Source: Hibiscus mutabilis | Lineage: Eukaryota; Streptophyta; Magnoliopsida; Malvales; Malvaceae | Assembly: GCA_019671005.1 (NCBI GenBank) | Contig: CM033723.1 | Coordinates: 19,731,254-19,795,253, forward strand | DNA length: 64,000 nucleotides | Direction of reading: 5' to 3' | Part shown: piece by piece, positions 21,461 to 30,665 of the stretch | Position numbering within the stretch: position 1 is the first letter of the stretch | Layout: each line of letters opens with the position of its first letter | Notes under the pieces: model-generated | Database searches by the model: none | What the model saw: the letters and a program-made list of their open reading frames with translations, nothing else | Told to the model about the DNA's origin: nothing | Program-made: the position numbers and the translations under genes

Positions 21461-22590
21461 GACCATCCTCGTGCCTCTAAAAATTACCCCTGCCACGGCC
21501 TCAGCCCCTTGCAAGTGTAGCAACATGTGCCGGTGTATCTTTCACAGCTGGAGAACAATCACGCTTCAAGTGATCCGTTGATCCACATATCCAACAACCT
21601 CTAGCATTACACCAGCACATACACGTGTGGCGCCTACCGTATCGCTCACACTCTGCTACAACACGAGCTCCTTGAGCACCTTGGCTAACTCTGCCACCAC
21701 GCCTGTGATCTGGCCTATGTCTCTTGTCCCTAAACTTCCTACTTCCCAAAATAGCTAGAGTCAGCCACTCTCTTACCCAAACTTGCACCCACAGCCTGAA
21801 CTGGTGCACCCAAGGACTACTCGATATCCTTGGCCTAGTTGACCAATACATCAAAATCAATATAATTCTCAGCCAAGAGATACATCTTAATGTCCTTAAC
21901 AAGACCATAACAAAACCTGTTACATCTCTGCTGGTCATCAAAAACAAACTCTAGAGCATACTGACTCAGGCAGACAAAATTTACCTCGTATTCAGCAACA
22001 GACATGCCACCCTTTGTTAGTGCCATGAACTCGCACTTCTTCATATCCAAATATTGGGTACCAAGGTACTTCTTCTTGAAAGCTCTTCAAAAGAACTCCC
22101 AAGTAACATCTGCCTCTGGAACACCAGCAATGGTGGTCACCCACTAATGATATGCATCACCCTGCAATAGAGACATGGTGTACCCCAACTTGCGCTGCTC
22201 ATTGCATCCCATCTAATTCATAATGCGAATCATCTTTTCCAGACAACCCTCGGCTACATCAGGGCTCAAAACCTAAAATTCTACACCTCCCAAACTTCTT
22301 AAATGCTTCAAAGGTAACCCTAATTTGCCATTACAGCTGGTGTCGGTGCTTGAGCCTGCACTCTAGCCACCACAGCCTGGAAAGCTCTCATTATATCCTG
22401 AACTAATGGAGTCAAATCACCATATATAGGCACTTGGTGAATCTGGGGTACTTCACCCGCCCCAACGTCAACTAGAGGAACCATCAGAGGAGGAGGAGGT
22501 AAAACATGAGGGGGTTCTCTTTTATCTCGTTATTCTGCCCTACCCTAGTAGTATTAGCCATCGATCACGTCTCACGTCGAGCCATGCTAT
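21461..22590 (-). pseudogene. Element D: gag
   Basis: Capsid blocks include MDMKKCEFMALTKGGMSVAE, VNFVCLSQYALEFVFDDQQR and YIDFDVLVN (22050-21835). Then comes the basic region and the zinc knuckle CWICGSTDHLKRDC at about 21560-21600, which keeps the CX2CX4HX4C spacing, unlike the knuckles of C, E and F. The tail is RGRGRGNF-like. The N-terminus (22100-22590) is recognisable by LPPPPLMVPLVDVGAGEVPQ and the PIYGDLTPLVQDI block, with stops. The gag start is near 22585 (MARRET-like). Frameshifts around 21840 and 22090 break it. Confidence 0.85.
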
Positions 22591-22735
22591 CAAAAGCATC
22601 AAAACACATTAAAGTTAGGCTAGCATCATGCAAGGATCCAAGACAACTTTAAATCACATTTTAAAACCACGGTAATAGGCAATGTGTCCCTAATTCATAC
22701 CCCAACATGATATTAAACAATCACTGAATATATAC

Positions 22736-23035
22736 ATGACGAGTCCTTAATATAGTCTCATTTTAGTATCTATAGTACGAACATTTGCATTATTTATTAA
22801 GTGTTTTATTGACATTTGTAGTTTTTTTAGTTATTTCATATTTTGTGGTATGTGTTTTAAATATGTTGTGGTTTTAGTACTTTTGTTATGTTTTCAGTTA
22901 TTTTTAATAAATTGTATGTTTGTGTTAATTGCAGGATTAGATATGTTGAATTTGGTGATTGCAATTATGAAACAAATGAAGTTGAATCCAAAGATGATCC
23001 AAGGTGAAAGGAATTAGGAAAATGCTGAAATTGAG
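22736..23035. other. Orphan 300-bp segment between D and E
   Basis: No similarity by eye to D, to E's LTR or to any other element here. The left two thirds is T-rich on the plus strand. It ends in TTTGTGTTAATTGCAG at about 22920-22935, which looks like a 3' splice acceptor, followed by an open stretch of 27 codons up to a TAG at about 23017. It may be a piece of another transposon or of host intron/exon DNA caught at a rearrangement junction. It replaces about the first 1,060 bp of E's 5' LTR and the 5' end of D. Confidence 0.5.
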
Positions 23036-23673
23036 ACTACAGGAGATTGTTGTTGGGCAATGGTTTGAATGCATTTTAATGCATTTGCCCTCTGGTTTTA
23101 TGTGTTTAAAATAGGGGATAATCAAGGCTACAAAGCGTGACGTGTTTGGTGGCTTGCCGAGAGCTTGTTTTGTGTTGGCAAGAAAGGCGAAGCGTGTCAG
23201 TGAGTGGAAACTGGTTTTAAATGTTTTACAAAGGTTTGAAAGGGTTGTTGGGAGTTTAGGGTAAGCGTGAGATGCTTGCCTAAGCTCAGAAGTAAGTTTT
23301 CCTTATCTTGCTCTTGAATATCGGCTTGGATATGAGCATGTTGTTTGCATGTTTTGGTAACAAACATGGTATGATTTACTTACTGGTAATGCATGATTTT
23401 TAGTACAATATACAGGGGATTAAAAGTATATATTAAATGCTAATGAGCATTGGTTTTCATTCTGGTTGGGAATGGTGTTATTGCATTGGCAATGAGATTT
23501 GCATATGTGTTGTTTATGAGATGCAATGTAAAACGGTAAGTAAATGGTTTTGTAAATGATATATTGGCTATGTGACATGATGAAAACAATCGGATATAGT
23601 TGGCATGCCATAGGATTAAAAGTGCACTATAAAATATGAACAAAATCGATCATGGCCATGGGTCCTTGAGGTA

Positions 23674-23898
23674 TGGCGGTTTAACTAGGCCACTCAGACT
23701 GTTTGACATCATTTGGGGCATGTGGTTTAACTAGGTAACCCAAATTGATGGTGATCTTGTGGTTTAACTAGGCAAGGTCGATACTCTTGCGGTTTAACTA
23801 GACAAGGGTGAAATCTTGCAGTTTAACTAGGTAAGGGTGTCAAATCTTGCGGTTTAACGAGGCAAGGTTTGGGATATCATGCAGTTTAACTAGGCATG
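23674..23898. repeat. Minisatellite, core GCGGTTTAACTAGGCA, in E 5' LTR
   Basis: Seven copies of the 16-base core with variable 10-35 base spacers. It is the reverse complement of the D minisatellite core. E's own 3' LTR has about five copies (36850-37012), so copy number changed after insertion. Confidence 0.85.
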
Positions 23899-24804
23899 GA
23901 ATGAGAGATCCGTGTATCCAATATGTGTAAAGGATAGAGGTAGTCTATTCGGGTCACTATAATTGCCAATATATGAAAAAGATCATGTGTTGATTCTTGT
24001 ATTAAATGCTTTGGGATTTAAGCACGATTTGATTAAAATGCTTTGGGATTTAAGCATGGGATGTTATTAATGTTATGATTATCATTATGTTTTGATTCAG
24101 TAGAATCATGAAGAAGTTCTTTGTAAGTAAGCATGTTTTGGGAAAAGCAAGCATATGTTTTTAAAAGAATGCAAATGCATCATTGTTAAGAGCATGCTCA
24201 CTAAGCATGCGTCTTATGCTCTCTTTTTCCTAATGATGCATAGCATTAAAGTTCGGGGCAGCAAAGGCAAGGTTTGCAAGGATCCAAGAGATAAACTACA
24301 TTGAGTATGAACTCGGTTTCTATTTCTGGTTAATAAGGCAATATGTTCGTCAAGGTTTTTGGGGGTTCTAATCCTACTTTCTTATGGATTCTGAATATGT
24401 TTTCTATGCTGAGTTTTGAGGATGGTTGTTGTTGCTAAGCTTGATGTCAATACTTGATAGTAGTTATGGTTGAATGATGTCTTAGGTATGCATCTAGAGC
24501 CCCCTTGATGATTGCTTTGTTGTGATGGTTTGAGCAAGTTTAATATGCTATGAGGAGGGTGTTGTTATGTTGCCTATGCTGTGAATGGTTTAGTGGTGCA
24601 TTTTGAGACGTTTGGCAAAGTGTTTTAGGAAGCATGCCTTTAGAATATCTTTGAATGGGTGGAAACCTTTTTGGGTTGCTGAGCTTATGATGTTTAGGTT
24701 GCCTTTGCGTCTAGGTAGAGTTGTGTGAAAGTTTATGGCTTAATGAGGTGGGTTATTTCTGAGATAAGCTTATTAAACCAGCCATTTGTGACCATTCAGG
24801 TCTA

Positions 24805-25125
24805 GGCGTATCGGTACGTATGTTCACGTATCGGTACGGGAATCTATTTCAGGCTTGTGGTACTGGTACGCGAGCTAGGCATTGCGATACGGGAGTGCAT
24901 AATCGGAGTAGCATACCGGTACACTAGTTCACGTATCGGTATGGGTAGGTTGAGTTTGGTTTGGGGGATTAGTACATGTGTTTGAGGATCCGTACGGGCC
25001 TTCAATTTTGGTAAGGCATATTGGTACGCAGGGTCGTACTGGTACAGGATATGGCTACCAAAATTTTTGGAAATTCGAATGTAAAGGGTGTATCGATACT
25101 CGAATAGGAGTACCGATACCTATGG
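24805..25125. repeat. GTAC-motif cluster in E 5' LTR
   Basis: Repeated CGTATCGGTACG, ACCGGTACAC and GTACCGATAC motifs over 320 bp, matching E's 3' LTR cluster at 37940-38255. Confidence 0.78.
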
Positions 25126-25551
25126 CTGTTAAGTTAGTTAATGGCTTTTGTAAAGTTTTGTTTTCTTTCGTTTTAGTCCCTGAATCTTTTTTTGTCAATT
25201 ATTTATGCATGGATGATCATTTGAGGCTGATATTTAGCATATAAGCATGAAATGAACCTAATTTAAGGTTGGTAACTTAAAAGTGGAAAAACCCTTTTAA
25301 TTTGCTGAATTTACGTTTTGGTGCCTAAGTTGTATCGTGGCCAATTAGAAATCATTATGATGCCCAATTGAGATGAGTGCTCACCTTTGAATAGTATGGT
25401 CATGTAGGATAACGTTAATGCATCTAGATCAGATAAAAGAAAAAAATGAGTGACTTTTAGGTTTAATCATCCCAGTTTACTTCGGTAAACCTAATGTAGC
25501 TTACTCTGTTCGGTCTTGCGACTATGCCGGGTTGAGGGGGGTTACATTTGT

Positions 25552-25567
25552 TGGTATCAAAGCCAGG
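25552..25567 (+). other. Element E primer-binding site (initiator tRNA-Met type)
   Basis: TGGTATCAAAGCCAGG is five bases (TTTGT) after the LTR edge at 25546. It differs from the C element's site by one G-to-A change, the same type of change that made most stops in E. Confidence 0.88.
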
Positions 25568-25705
25568 TTTGTGAAAAGTTTGGATGTTGTTGCTTGTTTA
25601 GCTGATGTTGTTAAACTCCGCGGTGATTGTGTATATGTTCGGTAATTGTTTGATGTATTGTTGGGGTTAGATTGGGGACACATTACCTATTAACGAGGAT
25701 TTTAA

Positions 25706-26990
25706 ATGCGTTTTAAAGTGAACTTGGATCGTTTGCCTAATGCTAGCCTAACTCTAATGTGTTTTGATGCTTTTGTTAGCATGGCTCGACGTGATACACA
25801 GTCTATGGCTAATCTTGTTGGGGTTGGGCAGAATAATGAGACATGGGAGAATCTCCCTCATGTTTTACCTTTTCCTCCTCCCATGATTCCTCCAGTTAAT
25901 GTTGGGGCGGGTGAAGCACCCCAAGTTCATCAAGTGCCAGTATATGGTGATTTGACTCTGTTAGTACAGACGATAACGGGAGCTTTTCAGGCAACGATGG
26001 CTAGAGTGCAGGCGCATGCATCGACACCTGTTGTGGTGGCAAATCAAGGTTTACCATTATAACGTTTGAGGAGTTTGAGAGGTGTCGAATTTTAAGGTTT
26101 GAGCCCTGAGGCAACCGAGGGATGGATGGAAAAGACGGTCCGCAGTATGGATCAGATAGGATGAAACAAGGAGTGCAAGCTGGGTTACACTGTATCCCTG
26201 CTGCAGGGGGATGCATACCATTGGTGGGTGACCACTATTGCTAGCATTCCTGAGGCGGATGTTACTTAGGAGTTTCGGAGGGCTTTCAAGAGGAAGTACC
26301 TTGGTGCACAGTATTTGGATATGAAAAAGTGCGAGTTTATGTCGCTATCTCAGGGAAACATGTATGTTGCTGAATATGAGGTGAAGTTTGTTCGATTGAG
26401 TCAGTATGCTTCGAAGTTGGTTCCAGATGACCAACAGAGATATGACAGGTTCCGTTATATACTTGTAATGGACAGTAAGACGTACCTCCTGGCCGTAGAT
26501 TACACAGATTTTGATGTGTTGGTCAATCGGGCCAAGGATATCGAGCAGTCTTTGAGTGCACCAGTTCAGGCCGCATGTGCGAACTTGGGTATGAGAGTGG
26601 CGGACTCTAGCTATTCTGGGAGGCAGAATAGGAGATTCAGGGACAAGAGGTATAAGCTAGACCATAGGCGTGGCGGTGGAGTTGGCTACGGTGCTTAGGG
26701 AGCTCGTGTTACAATAGAGTGTGAGCGATGCAGTAGGCATCATGTGGTTATGTGATGGGGTAACACTAGAACCTGTTGGATTTGTGGATCATCTGATCAC
26801 CTAAAGCGTGATTATCCTCGGGCTGCGAGAGATGTACCAGCGCACGTTGCTGCACTAGCTAGAGGCCGAGGCCATGGCAAGGGTAATTTTCAAAGGTGAA
26901 AGGATGGTCAAAGGGGCATGGCTCATGCAGCAGTAGTGAGACCTGAAGGTGGTGGACCGGCTCGGGTCTTTGCTCACCCTGAGGGTTGTA
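25706..26990 (+). pseudogene. Element E: gag
   Basis: The first ATG of the open frame is at 25706; a second at 25781 (MARRDTQSM) may be the true start, and the same tract precedes the F gag. Blocks: proline-rich NLPHVLPFPPPMIPPVNVG, VYGDLTLLVQTITGAFQATM, capsid GDAYHWWVTTIASIPEADV, DMKKCEFMSLSQGNMYVAEY, VRLSQYASKLVPDDQQRYD, YTDFDVLVNRAKDIEQSL, then zinc knuckle CWICGSSDHLKRDYP (the last Cys is Tyr) and the tail RGRGHGKGNFQR. Stops occur near 26060, 26091, 26160, 26268, 26696, 26752 and 26898, yet the frame is held throughout. Gag forms the virus-like particle; this copy cannot. Confidence 0.9.
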
Positions 26991-27500
26991 ATGACACGAA
27001 TGTGATTGCAGGTACTTTTACTTTGTGATCCTTGTCATTGTTATCATTGATTGATTCAGGGTCTACGCATTCATATATCTTGAGTGAACATGCATCCTTG
27101 CTGAATGTTCTTGTTGACATATTAGATGTTGGTATGTTGGTCACAAGTTCTTTTAGGGAGACAGTTACAACAAGAAGGTTGTATCGGTGATGTCCCTTGG
27201 TGGTGCAAGGTCAGGAGTTTGCCGCAGATCTGATGGAATTGCCATTCCATGGTTTTGATGTCATTTTGGGTATGGATTGGTTGAGTGAGCATAGATCTTT
27301 TGTGGATTGTGAGTCCAAGAGGATCTTCTTGAGGCTGGTCGACAACTATGAGGTTGTGGTGGTTGGCGAGAATGTTAAGTTCCTGTCCAACGTGGTTTCG
27401 GCTATTAGAGCGGAGAAGAAGATGTTTAATGGCTGCCAATCTTATTTGGCTATTGTTATGAATTCGAAAGACAAGGTTGTTCGAGTGTAGGACATTCGGA
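26991..27500 (+). pseudogene. Element E: aspartic protease
   Basis: In frame with gag: NDTNVIAGTFTL, a stop, SLSLLSLIDSGSTHSYILSE with the catalytic DSG at about 27056, VTTRRLYR, another stop, then an open run CPLVVQGQEFAADLMELPFH and FDVILGMDWLSEHRSF. The linker VSAIRAEKKMFNGCQSYLAI follows and a stop at 27488. Two stops inside the domain inactivate it; the fold-defining motifs are complete. Confidence 0.9.
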
Positions 27501-28345
27501 CTGTTTGCGACTTTCTTGAGGCTTTTCCTAAGGAGTTGTCGGGTTTACCTCCAGATAGAGAGGTGGAGTTTCGTATTGAGACATATGAGGGTACAACACT
27601 GGTGTCTACTTTTCCTTATAGGATGGCACCGAAAGAATTGAAGGAGTTAAAGTCACAGCTTCAGGAGTTGTTGGATCATGGGTTCATTCGACCAAGTGTT
27701 TCTCCGTGGGGTGCGCCTGTTCTCTTCGTGAAAAAGAAAGATGGTACGATGCGTATGTGCATTGATTATCGTCAGTTGAACAAGTTGACTGTAAAGAATA
27801 GGTACATGTTACCATGAATTGATGATTTGTTCGATTAGTTTCATAGAGCATCTATGTTTTCCAAGATAGATTTATGATCAGGGTATTATCAGTTGAAGGT
27901 TAAGGATGTGGATGTGCATAAGATTGCGTTTCGTACGAGGTATGGGCATTATGAGTTTCTGGTCATGCCCTTCAGTTTGACAAATGCCCCGGCTGCATTT
28001 ATGGACATGATGAATTGAGTGTTCCATGAGTATCTTCATCAGTTTGTGGTGGTGTTTATAGATGATATTCTCGTGTACTCCTGTACCGAGGAAGATCATG
28101 TTTGACATCTACGGATTGTGTTGCAAGTGTTGAAGGATAATCAGTTATACGCCAAGTTGAGTAAATGCGAGTTATGGCTTAAAGAAGTCACATTCCTAGG
28201 TCATGTGGTATCTGCAGAGGGTATTCGCGTTGATCCATAGAAGATTGAGGCTATTCTCAATTGGAAGCCACCTAAGTCAGTATCAAAGGTGCGAAGTTTT
28301 CTTGGGTTGGCTGATTATTATCGCCATTTTGTTTAGGGGTTTTCG
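27501..28345 (+). pseudogene. Element E: reverse transcriptase
   Basis: ELSGLPPDREVEFRIETYEG, PYRMAPKELKELKSQLQELL, GFIRPSVSPWGAPVLFVKKK, RMCIDYRQLNKLTVKN, KVKDVDVHKIAFRTRYGHYE, PFSLTNAPAAFMDMMN, and the catalytic VVVFIDDILVYS at about 28050-28083, then LYAKLSKCELWLKEVTFLGH and KVRSFLGLADYYRHFV. Stops: P*IDDLFD*F, DL*SGYY, MMN*VFHEY, HV*HLR, VDP*KIE and FV*GFS. Each but the last fits a C-to-T or G-to-A change in a Trp, Gln or Arg codon. No frameshift is seen, so the RT outline is complete. Confidence 0.92.
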
Positions 28346-28900
28346 AGTATTGCAGCTCCGTTAAACAAGTTGTTACATAAGAATGTTTCGTATGTGTGGA
28401 TGGAGAAGCAGCAACATAGCTTTGAGAAGTTAAAGGAAGTGCTGACACACGCTCTTGTGTTGATTCAGCTTGAATCTGGGAAGGAGTTTGTGGTTTATAG
28501 CAATGCATCGTATGTTGGCTTGGGTTGTGTGCTGATGCAGGATAGGAAGGTTGTGGCCATGGCATCGATGCAGTTGAAAGTTCTTGAGCGCAATTATCCA
28601 ACTCATTATTTGGAGCTTGTGGCTGTGGTTTTCGCTTTGAAAATTTGGCGACATTACCTTTATGGTGAGAAGTGCGTGATCTTTACGGATCACAAGAGCT
28701 TGAAGTATTTGATGTCCCATAAAGATTTGAATCTTAGGCAACGTAGATAGTTGGAGTTGTTTAAGGATTACAACTTGACCATTGAGTATCATCCTGGTAA
28801 AGCCAATGTAGTGGCAGATGCATTAAGTCATAAGGTTGCGGTTGAGCTCCGAGCTATATTTGCAAGGTTGAGTGTGACGCGGGAGGGTGGTTTGCTGGAG
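28346..28900 (+). pseudogene. Element E: RNase H domain
   Basis: An open run from 28370 to 28750 carries VWMEKQQHSFEKLKEVLTHA, LIQLESGKEFVVYSNASYVG, THYLELVAVVFALKIWRHYL, CVIFTDHKSLKYLMSHKDLN, then RR*LELFKDYNLTIEYHPG and NVVADALSHK. The first catalytic Asp is Asn (YSNAS for YSDAS), again a G-to-A change; the Glu and the later Asps remain. One stop (W to TAG) is at 28748. Confidence 0.9.
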
Positions 28901-29219
28901 GGGTTGCAAGTCAAGCCTATGTTATCGTAGTTGATTAAAGCTAAGCAACTGTTTGATGATTCCCTGGTTGGGCATGTTAAGAACATAGTTGATGATAATC
29001 TGACACATTTCCATTTTGATGATGACGGAGTTTGTGTTTTAAGGGTCGAATAGTGGTGCCGGATGATTTGAAGTTGAGGCACACTATCTTGACGAAAGAA
29101 CATTCTAGTCCTTTTTGCTATGCATCCCGGTAGTGTTAAGGTGTATCGTGATTTGAAATAGGTATACTATTGGGTTGGGTTGAAAAAGGACATGGTTGAA
29201 TTTGTGTCCAGGTGCATGG
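28901..29219 (+). pseudogene. Element E: integrase, first part (before solo LTR S)
   Basis: Linker LLEGLQVKPMLS*LIKAKQL, then a one-base deletion near 29033 and a one-base gain near 29113 that restore the frame after about 27 codons. Then the zinc-binding region reads GSVKVYRDLK, a stop, VYYWVGLKKDMVEFVSRCMV. It stops at 29219 inside the HHCC motif, at CATGG, where the solo LTR begins. The reading resumes at 34000 with the other CATGG. Confidence 0.88.
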
Positions 29220-29602
29220 TGTAACACCCTCGACGTATATTCGATATTCGAATACACATTAAAGATGTTACTAACTGATTTATCCTGATTTTCAAACTTG
29301 TAATTTTTTTTAATAAAGTAGTTCAGTGGTTGACCTTTTTCAGTTTTCATAATCACTACACAATAAACAACCAACTAAGTTTAAAACCATTTAAACCATC
29401 TTTTCTAATATTCTTAATTTCTCAAAACTTTGTCATGTTTCTAGTTCATACAGAATAGCTACTTACTTAAATTCAATTCATGCCCCACTAGACTAGGATA
29501 TGGTGATACTTACTGATAATGCAGATTAACTTGATTCAATGATGTGTAGCTCCTCCTTTGCTATCTCGTTCAAGGTACCTACGTGTGATACACAACACAC
29601 GT

Positions 29603-29615
29603 TAAGTATAACTTA
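29603..29615. other. LTR hairpin, S copy
   Basis: TAAGTATAACTTA (5-bp stem, 3-base loop) is next to CACACGT (29596-29602), the degraded counterpart of the CTAAGT/ACTTAG hairpin in J and H. Confidence 0.4.
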
Positions 29616-30044
29616 GTGAAACATAATCATAATAATATAAACAATAATTATAATAACATAGCTCTGCAAGATGTCGAATGACTTTCAATTGCAGTTAATA
29701 ACATTTTATCATATTTAGAACTGCCTTACTTGCATAGCTCATTTGTCCAATATGATATTCAAATCACAAGATTTGATCTATCTTACCAATCTTGTGTACA
29801 TTAAGCTTTTAACTTAGCAACTTGCATAATTGTATTTCAAGTATTATAGCCAAAGTATAAAATTCAAGCCAGCTGTAATGCATAATTAATCATGTATCAT
29901 GACTATCTTAAGAGTCATGCCACCATTGTTCATCAAGTGTTCACATGCATAAAAATTTCTTTAACATAAACATACTTTCAATATGTTCCATAGCATCTAT
30001 CAATTCTATTATAGAATTCATGACATCTATGGTTCATGATCATT

Positions 30045-30195
30045 AAGTAATCATGTTTTCATCACGTAATCATTTGCATATCATGTCCTTTAACGTAGCC
30101 ATACTTTCATTATGCAATCATTTGCATATCAGGTCCTTTAACATAGCCATACTTTCATTATGCAATCATTTGCATATCATTTCCTTTATCATAGC
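30045..30195. repeat. Minisatellite 1 in solo LTR S (unit about 49 bp)
   Basis: Three tandem copies of a unit with TCATTTGCATATCA, TCCTTTAACATAGCC and ATACTTTCATTATGCAA. The short open frame at 30053-30295 reads this repeat and is not a gene. Confidence 0.8.
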
Positions 30196-30339
30196 CCAAA
30201 GTACAAAATCGTGTGATGCCATGGTACACGAGTCATCACGACACCATAGTGTCTACGATACCGTAGTGTCTACATCGCCGAAGCGACTGAGATGAGTATG
30301 TACTCGAGGATGCCCTTTGCTCCTTATCCTAGCACATTT

Positions 30340-30665
30340 TGTGCCTTTTAACACCGTAATTTTTGCACTGACTCCGTAGAGTCTTTCCTGCACCGTAGTG
30401 TCTACAACGCCGTAGCGTCTGATGGTGAGTACGTACTCGAGGACACTCTTTGCTCCCTATACCTTCAGCGTCGTAGTGCCTACTTTATCTCAACACCGTA
30501 GTGCCTACTTTATCTCAGCACCGTAGTACCTACATTATTACCTTCAGCACCATAGTGCCTACTTTATCTTAACACCGTAGTGCCTACTTTATCTCAACAC
30601 CGTAGTACCTACATTATTACCTTCAGCACCGTAGTGCCTACTTTATCTCAGCACCGTAGTGCTGG
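30340..30665. repeat. Minisatellite 2 in solo LTR S, core CACCGTAGTGCCTAC
   Basis: About ten copies of a 25-base unit, CACCGTAGTGCCTACTTTAT plus five bases, with a higher-order pattern: every third or fourth unit is CACCGTAGTACCTACATTAT. Looser copies extend left to about 30235 (ACACCATAGTGTCTACG, GCCGAAGCGACTGA). The H LTR has a single short version near 50270 (ACACCATAGTGTCTAACG). Confidence 0.88.

Larger units (their letters stand above)
15424..22735 (-). mobile_element. Element D: Ty3/gypsy chromovirus, family 1, lacking its 5' end
   Basis: Minus-strand element inserted in C's 5' LTR: 3' LTR, polypurine tract, INT with chromodomain, RH, RT, PR and gag. It stops at about 22735, roughly 110 bases short of where the primer-binding site should be (compare F, 45625-45778), so the 5' LTR and PBS are missing. 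Beyond lies an unrelated 300 bp and then element E in the opposite direction. Confidence 0.88.
23036..25546 (+). repeat. Element E 5' LTR, missing about its first 1,060 bp
   Basis: It matches the 3' LTR from about 36205 to 38678 and ends GGGGGGTTACA at 25546. In a sample of about 200 bases (23100-23310 against 36290-36500) I count about 15 mismatches, so insertion is not recent. It carries a minisatellite (23674-23898), a GTAC cluster (24805-25125) and the CTCTCTTTTTCCTAATGATG block near 24220. The small open frames are not genes. Confidence 0.88.

Noticed and set aside
22937..23643. Short minus-strand frames in E's 5' LTR
   Set aside because: No domain, AT-rich, not conserved in the 3' LTR copy.
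26001..29374. Minus-strand open frames opposite E (for example 27122-27439, 28430-28792)
   Set aside because: Shadows of E's gag-pol on the plus strand.
30053..30295. 80-codon frame in solo LTR S
   Set aside because: Translation of the 49-bp minisatellite.
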